Of a stretch of 64,000 bases of DNA, positions 53,211 through 61,367 are shown piece by piece. Position numbers and translations under genes: made by a program. Positions within the stretch are counted from its first letter, which is position 1. Each line of letters starts with the position of its first letter. The notes beneath the pieces are model-generated. The model did no database searches and had not been told where the DNA came from. It worked only from the letters and a program-made list of their open reading frames with translations. This stretch comes from Paracoccaceae bacterium (GTDB taxonomy: Bacteria; Pseudomonadota; Alphaproteobacteria; Rhodobacterales; Rhodobacteraceae), in contig JAQWQJ010000019.1 in assembly GCA_029244725.1 (NCBI GenBank), forward strand, positions 1 through 64,000, written 5' to 3'.

Positions 53211-54007
53211 CCCCTGAAGATCACGCAAACGCCGCCGCTAGATTGCTAAGCGCCGAAGAAACCGGAAGCCAAATCAGCCTTTTGTCATTGAACCATCCCG
53301 AAATGGGTATGGACGACGCATATGCGATCCAAAACGCACTTTACGATGCGAAGATTAAAGCGGGCCGTTCGGTTGTAGGCTGGAAGATTGGTCTGACGTC
53401 CAAAGCCATGCAATACGCGCTTGGTATCAAGACTCCGGATAGCGGTGTCTTGTTTGACAACATGGTGTTCGATCACGGGGCGACTGTTACGAAAGGCCGT
53501 TTTATCCAGCCACGCATCGAGGCCGAGATTGCGTTTGTCATGAAATCACCATTAGGCGCCACAAACCTCACGCGGGACGACGTGGTCGCCGCGACGGACT
53601 TCGTTGCCCCATCGATTGAAATTCTTGATACGCGTATTGAAAGGGTCGATACGGCAACCGGTAAGACACGCTCAGTTTATGATACGATAAGCGACAACGC
53701 AGCTAACGCTGGTGTTGTACTTGGGCCTCAGAGGCACGCAGTGGATGACTTTGATTTACGGTGGGTCGGCGCAATTACGTCGCGCAATGGCGAAGTCGAA
53801 GAAACAGGGCTTGGCGCAGGGGTTTTGAACGATCCGGTTGAGAGTGTCCTGTGGCTCGCGCAGCGTATGGCGCAATACGGTCAAACTATTGAGCCCGGCC
53901 AGATTATCCTTTCGGGCAGCTTTATCCGTCCGATCGAATGTCCATCGGGCGCGGAAATTAGCGCCGATTTTGGCACGTTTGGGAATGTGGATATTTCATT
54001 TTCCTAA
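53207..54007 (+). CDS. hpaH: 2-oxo-hept-3-ene-1,7-dioate hydratase
   Basis: MhpD/HpaH-type hydratase of 266 residues (VVGWKIGLTSKAMQYALGIK; QPRIEAEIAFVMK; DTRIERVDTATGKTRSVYDT). It adds water to the dienoate before aldol cleavage. Last gene of the operon; the aldolase HpaI expected next is absent from the window. Confidence 0.9.
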   Translation: MTPEDHANAAARLLSAEETGSQISLLSLNHPEMGMDDAYAIQNALYDAKIKAGRSVVGWKIGLTSKAMQYALGIKTPDSGVLFDNMVFDHGATVTKGRFIQPRIEAEIAFVMKSPLGATNLTRDDVVAATDFVAPSIEILDTRIERVDTATGKTRSVYDTISDNAANAGVVLGPQRHAVDDFDLRWVGAITSRNGEVEETGLGAGVLNDPVESVLWLAQRMAQYGQTIEPGQIILSGSFIRPIECPSGAEISADFGTFGNVDISFS

Positions 54008-54095
54008 ATTATTACTCCACCATCACGATAATCCCTAAACGGACATACTGTTGTCTAAAAAGAAATCAATGGACAGCTTCCATGGACGCCATTCT

Positions 54096-55262
54096 TCACG
54101 CGTCCAGCGCGAAAAAATCGCTGCATGTCCATAGGAACTTTTCAGCCGTATCAGACAATTTTCTGTCCTTTTTGACCGCCAGTGTGATTGGGCTGGGGGG
54201 CGCGTTGGATACCAGTCGGCGCGTAACGAGTGCTTTTCCGTCATATGTCATTGACGAGGCTGGCTTGGTTGCAAAGAGCGCGTAGCCCAGCCCGTTTCCG
54301 ACCATTCCACGCACCATCTCGAATGAGGATGATTCAAAAGCGACCACCGGCTCTTCTCCTGCTTCCACCAATATGTTCAAAAAGTAGTCTCGGCTGGGCG
54401 GCGTGTTTCGCAAGATCATCGCTTGATGAGCGAGGTCAAAAGGCGTCAATTCAGCCTTTGTTGCCAAGGGGTGGTGTTCTGCCAAAAGAACATATGGCTG
54501 TAAGTTCGTAAGGGGAACGGTTTCAAGTTCGTTAGACAGGTCGATATCATATAGAAGACCCACTTCTGCTTCGCCGGATAGTAAGCTTTCTTGAATGCGG
54601 CGCTGATCGCCCTCAATGAGATTTATCGACAAGTCCGGATTTTGACCAACCATTCGGCTGATCACCTCGGGCAGGATATAGGGTCCAAACGTATGAAAGC
54701 AGCTGACCGTTAGTTTAGTGGCCGCTGTTTGTTTGCCCATGATGATTGAGCTTGCAGATGTTATGGGCGTCGCGGCACCGTATCCTCGGTTGGCATAGAT
54801 CAACGGAGAGCCGTAACTTCCGATAAAAAGGTCTTCGACCTCACCGAAAAATACATAGTGAGTGCCGACTTTTTCAGACGACACCACCCTACAATCAAAT
54901 CCCACAAGCGGTTCAGCAACTCGAGGAGACCCTGTAGGCATCGCAATCCATTCCGCACAATCGAATTTATCTCCTATCTGATCCTTGAAACGACCGGCAA
55001 ACGTATCCGAAATATAGCCCTGATCATCCCGCAAAACATTCACGCAAAACACACCGTTCGCCAAAATCAATTCGGCAGCGGGGCTTAGGTGATGGACACA
55101 CACCAACAACGTTGGTTTTGGGGTATCGGCGGACACCGATGCCATAGCAGATACCGTAACCCCTGCGCGTCCTGATGGGCCGTCGGTCGTGACAATGTTC
55201 ACTGTGCATGCAGCGCAACTCATCCCGGTCAAAAAATCTTGTCTGAGATTTGAATGGCTCAT
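54096..55262 (-). CDS. Flavin reductase fused to a LysR-type effector-binding domain (HpaC-like)
   Basis: 388 residues. Residues 1-163 form an FMN-binding split-barrel flavin reductase (AGVTVSAMASVSADTPKPTL; NVLRDDQGYISDTFAGR; THYVFFGEVEDLF). After a linker, residues about 184-385 match a LysR substrate-binding domain (LPEVISRMVGQNPDLSINLI, GLLYDIDL, NTPPSRDYFL, EMVRGMVGNGLGYALF). No helix-turn-helix is present. The second half is clearly paralogous to the LysR at 59728. As the only reductase near hpaB it presumably supplies reduced flavin, and the extra domain may let an aromatic ligand control it. Overlaps hutD by 4 bases. Confidence 0.88.
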   Translation of the reverse strand: MSHSNLRQDFLTGMSCAACTVNIVTTDGPSGRAGVTVSAMASVSADTPKPTLLVCVHHLSPAAELILANGVFCVNVLRDDQGYISDTFAGRFKDQIGDKFDCAEWIAMPTGSPRVAEPLVGFDCRVVSSEKVGTHYVFFGEVEDLFIGSYGSPLIYANRGYGAATPITSASSIIMGKQTAATKLTVSCFHTFGPYILPEVISRMVGQNPDLSINLIEGDQRRIQESLLSGEAEVGLLYDIDLSNELETVPLTNLQPYVLLAEHHPLATKAELTPFDLAHQAMILRNTPPSRDYFLNILVEAGEEPVVAFESSSFEMVRGMVGNGLGYALFATKPASSMTYDGKALVTRRLVSNAPPSPITLAVKKDRKLSDTAEKFLWTCSDFFALDA

Positions 55263-55864
55263 GAGGCCTGGACCTCTGCAACACTGGGTTTGAGGTGTGC
55301 GTACAAAAAGTCGCTCCCCTCCGGAATTTTCAAGGCTTCAATGTCTGAAATTAGCACAGAGTCTAAATGCTTGAGGCAGACTTCTTGGTCATTGATTATA
55401 AACAAATTATCCTGAGTAAGACAAAATACGAAAAACAGATCTTCGCGCTCACATTCCAGATACAGTTCAGATTTAACCCCACTTTGGACAATGTCCCAAT
55501 GCCCCCGTCGCGCCATCACGTTTACAACGTGGACAGGACCCCCGACTGGCGTCCCAATTGGCGCTAAACCGGTATCAAAACCAACGGACTCGAACAGGTT
55601 AAGATGTTTGGAGAATGCATCAAATTGCAGCTCCAGCCCTTCGCCTTTTACAAGCGTAATGGCCCTGTCCGCCCCAATGAACGAGGAAAATACACCCCTC
55701 TCCACGATTGGTGATAACGCAAATCGCAGTTCAAAGGATGAGTGATCGCTGCCCTCGGGCAGTATCAAAATATCATGGGTTGTTCCTTTGCCATTCTTCC
55801 AAGGCTTCGTCTGATAGTCAGCACGCTTGATATGGCGAATGAGCGGAACAGCAATTTTTCTCAT
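55259..55864 (-). CDS. HutD/Ves family protein
   Basis: 201 residues, cupin-like HutD family (IKRADYQTKPWKNGKGTTHD; ELRFALSPIVERGVFSSFIG). HutD is linked to histidine utilisation but has no firm biochemical role. Start at ATG 55864, one base after the preceding stop; an in-frame ATG at 55888 is possible. Its presence in an aromatic operon is unusual. Confidence 0.75.
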   Translation of the reverse strand: MRKIAVPLIRHIKRADYQTKPWKNGKGTTHDILILPEGSDHSSFELRFALSPIVERGVFSSFIGADRAITLVKGEGLELQFDAFSKHLNLFESVGFDTGLAPIGTPVGGPVHVVNVMARRGHWDIVQSGVKSELYLECEREDLFFVFCLTQDNLFIINDQEVCLKHLDSVLISDIEALKIPEGSDFLYAHLKPSVAEVQAS

Positions 55865-55865
55865 T

Positions 55866-56543
55866 CTAAGGATCGCCTGCGACACCATAGCTTGGTGCGG
55901 CCGATGGGTTGATCGCGCGATTTAGATAATCCTGCATCTGTGGTTCATAGGCGACCCATAGCGACCGTAATTTTTTGATCGGGCAATCATCGTCCCAATC
56001 AACGCGTAAATCTACCAACGGAAACGGCTGACCCCCTGCAACAACCAGTGCCGCAGAATGTACAGGTCCCTCTTCGCCACCTGCTGCCAAACCGCCTTCA
56101 ATTGCTTGAATTAGGCGCTCCGCTATATGTGCATCTGGGTTCGCGCAAAAACCGTCTGAGATTCCCTTGGCGACCGCGGTGCTGGACAATAAATTTCCAG
56201 CTGCGACGCAATTAACGTCTTCGCTAATGGCATTCGTCCCGAGGATTTGCGTACCTGTAAAATGGGCCGTATTCCCATTTTTGTCTACAGCCGTAAGCTG
56301 GCGATAGTCGATGTGATCTCTGCCAGTTGTGATTTGTGCAATCGCCTTACTGGCATCCGCACCCGCTTCCATCGCATCCAGCACCAATGTCGCCAAATGT
56401 GGGTCTGTGACATTCTGGGTCGCAACGGCCCCTACTCCGGCTCGGACATGGGGACAACGTGAGCCAACTGAAATTGAGGATGTAGTGATTACCACGCCAA
56501 ACATTCCTGTTCGCTCGCAGCGGCCAGCTAGTGAAAAGGTCAT
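55866..56543 (-). CDS. DUF1028 family protein
   Basis: 225 residues with the DUF1028 (Ntn-hydrolase-like) start TFSLAGRCERTGMFGVVITT, VGSRCPHVRAGVGAVATQN and GEEGPVHSAALVVAG. Members are found in catabolic operons, may hydrolyse amides or peptides, and remain uncharacterised. ATGA overlap with the Rieske oxygenase gene. Confidence 0.87.
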   Translation of the reverse strand: MTFSLAGRCERTGMFGVVITTSSISVGSRCPHVRAGVGAVATQNVTDPHLATLVLDAMEAGADASKAIAQITTGRDHIDYRQLTAVDKNGNTAHFTGTQILGTNAISEDVNCVAAGNLLSSTAVAKGISDGFCANPDAHIAERLIQAIEGGLAAGGEEGPVHSAALVVAGGQPFPLVDLRVDWDDDCPIKKLRSLWVAYEPQMQDYLNRAINPSAAPSYGVAGDP

Positions 56544-57712
56544 TCGTTTATCCCGTCGTTTGGCGCAAGCCTGCGCGCTAAATACTGTTGAAAGTCGTGA
56601 ATTTCACGTTCAAGCCAGCTAAGTTTTCCCGGCGCCGCAAAGCTTGAACGCGCACCGGCATATATGCCCTCAACGACCTGGCGATCTTCTTTGTTAACGT
56701 GTTCAAAAAACGTAACCAACTCACCGATCCAAGCGCTGCGCTCGTCAGCGTAACTGAGCATTGCATCAACTTCTGGGGCTATGGCCACTCCGAACCTGAT
56801 GTCGACTTCTCCGACCCCTTTAGGTCGCAGCGTCAAATACCAAAGGTGATCAGGGGCCAAAACGTACATGTGGCTGGGAAACACTGTTGGCAAAATTGAG
56901 GTGTTACGCCATTCGCCCTTCAACGACGTGTTGTCAGGATGCGCCTGTCCATAAGTCGCCGCGCCGGTTTTGACGAATGTTTGATACGTAAAACTATCAA
57001 AGGTTTCTTCAGGAAACACTGTCTCTTGTAGAGCGAACCAAGCGCCGACGGTCGCCTTATGTGCCACCGGCAAATGATAGCCTTCCATGAAATTCTCGGT
57101 CAGCAATTTCCAGTTCGTTTTCCAAACGTGGTTTTCGTTAACGACAGGTACATAGTTTTCGATCCCATAACGCGAAACGACTTTGTCGAGTGGTGCCAGC
57201 GCGTCTTTGACCGGCTCGGCGTCAGGGTTGAGCGTCACATAGATCCACCCATTCCAAATTTCGGTTCGGATTTCAGGTAGGCAAATGTCTCTCTTCTTAA
57301 ATCCGTTGGATTTTTCCATATGGCCGGCGCCGATCAACTGACCATTCAGATCGTAGGTCCACGCATGATAGGGGCAAACCACCCTCGAGGTCGTGCCTGT
57401 GCCCTCAAGCAATTGCATCATACGATGTCGGCATACGTTCGAATATGTTTTGACGTCACCAGATTTGTCACGAACACAGAAAATCGGTTCACCAGCGATG
57501 GTGTAGGTCAAATAGTCCCCTTTGTTGGGGATTTCCGCGGCCAATCCAGGACAGACCCAATCTTTGCGGAAAATGTCGCGTTCTTCTGCGGCCGCTATTT
57601 CTTCGTTCCAATAAAGCTCTGGTTCTGCGCCGCTGGCGTCTGCCAATGAACCTGCTGCGATTGTACGCAACTGGGCCAGCAGATCCTGAACCGACATGAC
57701 GGACTCAGCCAT
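56540..57712 (-). CDS. Rieske non-haem iron oxygenase, alpha subunit
   Basis: 390 residues. Rieske cluster ligands C94/H96 (CRH) and C113/H116 (CPYH); catalytic iron site H213 and H218 in NFMEGYHLPVAH with a third acid in NKEDRQ. The bridging residue three before H213 is glutamate (E210) instead of the aspartate of naphthalene dioxygenase, a feature known from carnitine oxygenase CntA and related quaternary-amine oxygenases. No reductase gene is nearby. Substrate unknown; N- or O-demethylation or hydroxylation upstream of HpaB is plausible. Confidence 0.9.
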   Translation of the reverse strand: MAESVMSVQDLLAQLRTIAAGSLADASGAEPELYWNEEIAAAEERDIFRKDWVCPGLAAEIPNKGDYLTYTIAGEPIFCVRDKSGDVKTYSNVCRHRMMQLLEGTGTTSRVVCPYHAWTYDLNGQLIGAGHMEKSNGFKKRDICLPEIRTEIWNGWIYVTLNPDAEPVKDALAPLDKVVSRYGIENYVPVVNENHVWKTNWKLLTENFMEGYHLPVAHKATVGAWFALQETVFPEETFDSFTYQTFVKTGAATYGQAHPDNTSLKGEWRNTSILPTVFPSHMYVLAPDHLWYLTLRPKGVGEVDIRFGVAIAPEVDAMLSYADERSAWIGELVTFFEHVNKEDRQVVEGIYAGARSSFAAPGKLSWLEREIHDFQQYLARRLAPNDGINE

Positions 57713-57721
57713 GTTACACCT

Positions 57722-58138
57722 CTAGTCAGGGATGACCGCAGTCACCTCAATTTCAACAACCCATTCTGGGCGCGCAAATGCGGACACGACTATGCCCGTT
57801 GAACAAGGGTGAACCCCCTTCAGCCATTTACCCATCTCTTGGTAAACATCATCTCGGTGGCGAATATCTGTAAGATAAACGACAATTCGACAAACATGAT
57901 CCATATGGCTGCCCGCTTCTTCGAGAAGCATTTTGATATTTTCCATGGATTTGCGTGTTTGAAGCGTTGCATCCCCTACGTGCAAACTTTCCCGCGTATC
58001 GAGATCTTGGGAAACTTGCCCACGCAAAAACACTGTCGTTCCCCTGGCAACAACACCTTGGCTGAGATCATTGTCCAAGTTCTGCTCAGGATAGGTTTCT
58101 TTGGTATTAAATGGTCGAATACGTTTGTGCGTGGTCAT
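57722..58138 (-). CDS. RidA/YjgF family protein
   Basis: 138-residue Rid protein (NLDNDLSQGVVARGTTVFLR; GDATLQTRKSMENIKMLLEE; ARPEWVVEIEVTAVIP). The arginine in FARPEW is near the usual active-site position. It lies between hpaB and the Rieske oxygenase with gaps of about 10 bases, and may handle reactive imines or enamines of the pathway. Longer than and different from the RidA at 4889. Confidence 0.87.
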   Translation of the reverse strand: MTTHKRIRPFNTKETYPEQNLDNDLSQGVVARGTTVFLRGQVSQDLDTRESLHVGDATLQTRKSMENIKMLLEEAGSHMDHVCRIVVYLTDIRHRDDVYQEMGKWLKGVHPCSTGIVVSAFARPEWVVEIEVTAVIPD

Positions 58139-58152
58139 GGTTTTTCTTTTCT

Positions 58153-59616
58153 TTAATACTTGGAATTGTCTGGGCGCTTAACGTTGTCGGACAGGTTTGC
58201 AGCCTTGTGGGCAAAGTCCAAAGGCCCGTTCCAGTCGAAGTTACGATAGACGGCAGCCAATTGCGCAAATGGAGGCGACTGGGCAAACAATTGAAACGTA
58301 AGTCGATGACCAGCGTAGTCTGAATTAAGCAAATCCCGCGCTAAACTAAGCAATTTACGACGGTCATCTGCGACCCATTGATCGTTGATTGTGTAAAACT
58401 TATCCATCCAAGGCTTTGTGTCTGCTGCCGCGAAAGTGGCCGCATCTGGTGTCACACAAATTTGTCCACCACAGAGTTCACGCGCCATGTGCATCATCTT
58501 TGGCAGATTAGAAAGCGCATGAACGCGCCCAGACATCAGCATGGATTGGTTCGGCATCAGCAACCCGCTTGGGCTTGTCTCGGATGTAGCAATAGATGCC
58601 GTTAGAAACGCATCGATCCCTTCCCGCCAGACAGCCAATTCGGCAAGTTTTTCTTGCACGGCCTGCTGTTTTTCTAATCCCGTTTGCTTCACATTCCAAA
58701 GCGCAGCGCCGATTATTAGGTCAGCAAACGACAGTGTTCTCTGTACAAATGGGAATGCCGAATAGCGGTGTAATGTTGCACGAATAAAGCTGGCTGCACG
58801 GGTGTGTTGGTAAAACAGAACGTCCTCCCAAGGCACCAGAACATTATCCAAGATCATCAACGTGTCAATTTCGTCCACACGATTAGAAAGGGGATAATCA
58901 TCAGCCGGCGCACGCCCTGCAAAACCTGTGCGGCAAATGTGCTTCACACCGGGTGCATTCATCTTCACAATACAGCCGAGCGCATAATCTGACATTTCCG
59001 AATTGCCCCAATTGGCAATCGTTGGCTTCAAGAACGCTTGGTTGGAATACGCAGCGGCCGTTTCGTATTTTGCGCCTCGAATAATTATGCCCGCATCGGT
59101 TTCTTTCACAACATGGACAAGCATGTCGGGATCTTGATCTTGCGGCGCCTTCGACCGATCGCCCTTTGGATCGGTATTGGCAGACACATGAAATGGGTCG
59201 TTTTTCGTGCAATCCTGTATGTGCCGCTCAATGTTTTGGGCAAATCGCGGGTCGATTTCGTTTAAAATGTCTTTGCCGTCGCGCAGAGACCACATTTCGC
59301 CAATAGTTTCATCGCCAACACGAGTGACAATTCCGCCTACGTCACGCATGACCAAATCGACGGCCTTGCGTTTGTCTTGCCAATCCTTCGCCTCATGCGG
59401 CAAGCGTAGGCCAATGGCGTGGCGCTCTCCGTGTTCCTCATAGGTCATGGACGTTTGAGTGTCGGCATCGTGCTGCATGTCATAAATTCGCGCACGTACA
59501 TCAATGACTGGCTTTATCTGCGGATGAACCGTCGCATCTTCTACCTTCTCTCCGTTGATCCAGACCTGCCGTCCGTCTCGAATTGATTCACGATATTCAT
59601 CACCGGTACGGATCAT
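58153..59616 (-). CDS. hpaB: 4-hydroxyphenylacetate 3-monooxygenase, oxygenase component (HpaB family)
   Basis: 487-residue flavin-dependent phenol hydroxylase (MIRTGDEYRESIRDGRQVWI; YETAAAYSNQAFLKPT; RELCGGQICVTPDAA; KFYTINDQWVADDRRKLL). It uses reduced FAD from a partner reductase to hydroxylate 4-hydroxyphenylacetate to homoprotocatechuate, the substrate of HpaD. First gene of the minus-strand operon; the LysR gene is divergent 111 bases away. Confidence 0.92.
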   Translation of the reverse strand: MIRTGDEYRESIRDGRQVWINGEKVEDATVHPQIKPVIDVRARIYDMQHDADTQTSMTYEEHGERHAIGLRLPHEAKDWQDKRKAVDLVMRDVGGIVTRVGDETIGEMWSLRDGKDILNEIDPRFAQNIERHIQDCTKNDPFHVSANTDPKGDRSKAPQDQDPDMLVHVVKETDAGIIIRGAKYETAAAYSNQAFLKPTIANWGNSEMSDYALGCIVKMNAPGVKHICRTGFAGRAPADDYPLSNRVDEIDTLMILDNVLVPWEDVLFYQHTRAASFIRATLHRYSAFPFVQRTLSFADLIIGAALWNVKQTGLEKQQAVQEKLAELAVWREGIDAFLTASIATSETSPSGLLMPNQSMLMSGRVHALSNLPKMMHMARELCGGQICVTPDAATFAAADTKPWMDKFYTINDQWVADDRRKLLSLARDLLNSDYAGHRLTFQLFAQSPPFAQLAAVYRNFDWNGPLDFAHKAANLSDNVKRPDNSKY

Positions 59617-59707
59617 TGCTTTGTCATCCTCGTCATATGAGTTGGGCTGTTGAGCGATCCTAGATGTCGAAATTATATAATTAAAATGAATAGTTTTTGT
59701 GCATTGA

Positions 59708-59722
59708 ATAGTGTTTAGCTAT
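59708..59722. promoter_or_regulatory. Candidate LysR box between hpaB and lysR
   Basis: ATAG-N7-CTAT (59708-59722) is a T-N11-A LysR box six bases before the regulator start. A repeated TGAATAGT (59687 and 59705, 18 bases apart) and the palindrome AATTATATAATT (59671-59682) lie beside it toward hpaB. The ATAG/CTAT arms equal those of the operator candidate at 16744. Confidence 0.4.
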
Positions 59723-59727
59723 TTATC

Positions 59728-60621
59728 ATGCATAATTTTTCTCTTCGTCAACTTGAGTACTTAGTGGCTTGTATCGACCACGGATCGACGGCGCGGGCTG
59801 CACAGGCGTTGAACGTTTCGCAACCCACTATCTCAGCAGCCGTCGCAAAACTGGAAGACCGGTTAGGCGTACAGTTGTTACGACGCCATCATTCACAAGG
59901 CGTTACGGCCACTGCCAGCGCAATTAGTATATTACCATCCGCAAGGGCGCTTTTGGTCCAAGCCACAGACTTGCAACGACAGGTTATGACGACAGCGGAA
60001 ACAGTATCTGGCGAGTTGCGACTAGGCAGTTTCTCCACCTTAGCCTCGTCGGTGTTGCCAAGGTTGGTTAGCGCAGCCAGCTCAGAATATCCCGATCTGC
60101 GCCTTCGGATCAGCGAAGGGACGCAAAATGAACTTGTCGAGGGCTTGAACTCTGGCAAATTGGAAATGGCGCTTCTCTATGATTTGGGTTTGCCAGACGA
60201 CATTCGAAAAACCAAACTCGTTGAGCTTACCCCGCACGCCGTGCTTTCAGACGGGCATCCGCTTTCCCATCAAGACGAAATTGAACTTGAAGACCTTGCC
60301 AATGATCCATTCATCTTGTTGGACGTTCCTCCAAGTCGAGAATATTTCCTGGGCTTGTTTGAGGCCGAAGGACTGTCACCCAACATCGTTCACAGCTCGC
60401 CTTCGTTAGAATTGGTCCGTGGTCTGGTGGGGCATGGTTTAGGATATTCTCTACTTGTGACCCGCCCCGCCGGAGACGTCACCTATGACGGAAAACCGCT
60501 TACAATTCGACCTTTGCGTAACAAAAAAACCAAAAGCTCAATCGTTTTGGCACATCACAAAGAGCTGAGAGCGACGCAACTAATGACCCTTTTTGCCGAG
60601 CTGGCGCAAAAAACGTTGTGA
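59728..60621 (+). CDS. LysR-family transcriptional regulator of the hpaB operon
   Basis: 297 residues: helix-turn-helix at about 5-62 (GSTARAAQALNVSQPTISAA) and effector domain 96-295. The effector domain shares long matched segments with residues 184-385 of the flavin-reductase fusion (GLPDDIR/..., PPSREYFLGL vs PPSRDYFLNI, LELVRGLVGHGLGYSLL vs FEMVRGMVGNGLGYALF). Divergent from hpaB, so it most likely activates that operon when an aromatic effector binds. Confidence 0.9.
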   Translation: MHNFSLRQLEYLVACIDHGSTARAAQALNVSQPTISAAVAKLEDRLGVQLLRRHHSQGVTATASAISILPSARALLVQATDLQRQVMTTAETVSGELRLGSFSTLASSVLPRLVSAASSEYPDLRLRISEGTQNELVEGLNSGKLEMALLYDLGLPDDIRKTKLVELTPHAVLSDGHPLSHQDEIELEDLANDPFILLDVPPSREYFLGLFEAEGLSPNIVHSSPSLELVRGLVGHGLGYSLLVTRPAGDVTYDGKPLTIRPLRNKKTKSSIVLAHHKELRATQLMTLFAELAQKTL

Positions 60622-60651
60622 AACGCATAGGGATTGCGACACACTCGGTTC

Positions 60652-61350
60652 ATGATTGAAAGTGAAGTCCTTGACTACTTAAAAACCCATCAAGATGCGC
60701 GCGGAATTGCGCATTGGAAAAAGCATGCCGAAAAATCCGGCGGCCTATCGAACTACGGTGTTGGTCTAACGAAATTGCGTAAATTCGCTAAAACGATTGG
60801 CAAAGACGCGCAACTTGCCGAGAAGCTTTGGCAATCGTCGGTTTACGAAATGAAGACCATCGCGCTGCTCATTGACGACCCTAAGAAAATGACGATTGAG
60901 CAGGCTGAAACGCAGGTGGATCAACTGCAAGGAGGCTACCTAGCGCATGTGTTTTCATCCTGCGATGCCACGTTGGCCAAGACACCTTTTGTCGTTGAAC
61001 TCGCCGACAAATGGATCGCCAGCGACGATCCCACGCGCCAGGGGTGCGGTTATGGATTGCTTTATGAGGTCGCAAAAAGCAAAAAGAAGTCTGCACCGGC
61101 AGAGGCGTATTTCCTAAATCATATAGCAATTATCCAGGCGAGTTATCGCGGTCAGTCGATCTCAGTGCTGCTGGGAATGACAGGCGCTTTGGTGGCGATC
61201 GGAAAACGCAGTAAGGTGCTGAACGCTGCGGCACTAAACCTTGCGCAATCCATTGGCCCAATTGAATTTGATCCCGACGGACGGTGCGATCCATTTGACG
61301 CCGTAAAACACCTCACCAGTGACTACGTCAGCCAGAAACTAGGTCTATAG
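60652..61350 (+). CDS. DNA alkylation repair protein (AlkD-like HEAT repeats)
   Basis: 232 residues, all-alpha HEAT-like protein of the AlkD superfamily (YGVGLTKLRKFAKTIGKDAQ; LAEKLWQSSVYEMKTIALLI; lysine-rich KSKKKS). AlkD enzymes remove bulky or charged alkyl bases from DNA. Start at ATG 60652 gives the conserved N-terminus; a TTG at 60634 is possible. Thirty bases after the LysR gene on the same strand. Confidence 0.85.
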   Translation: MIESEVLDYLKTHQDARGIAHWKKHAEKSGGLSNYGVGLTKLRKFAKTIGKDAQLAEKLWQSSVYEMKTIALLIDDPKKMTIEQAETQVDQLQGGYLAHVFSSCDATLAKTPFVVELADKWIASDDPTRQGCGYGLLYEVAKSKKKSAPAEAYFLNHIAIIQASYRGQSISVLLGMTGALVAIGKRSKVLNAAALNLAQSIGPIEFDPDGRCDPFDAVKHLTSDYVSQKLGL

Positions 61351-61367
61351 CTTATCGCTCAGGGCTT

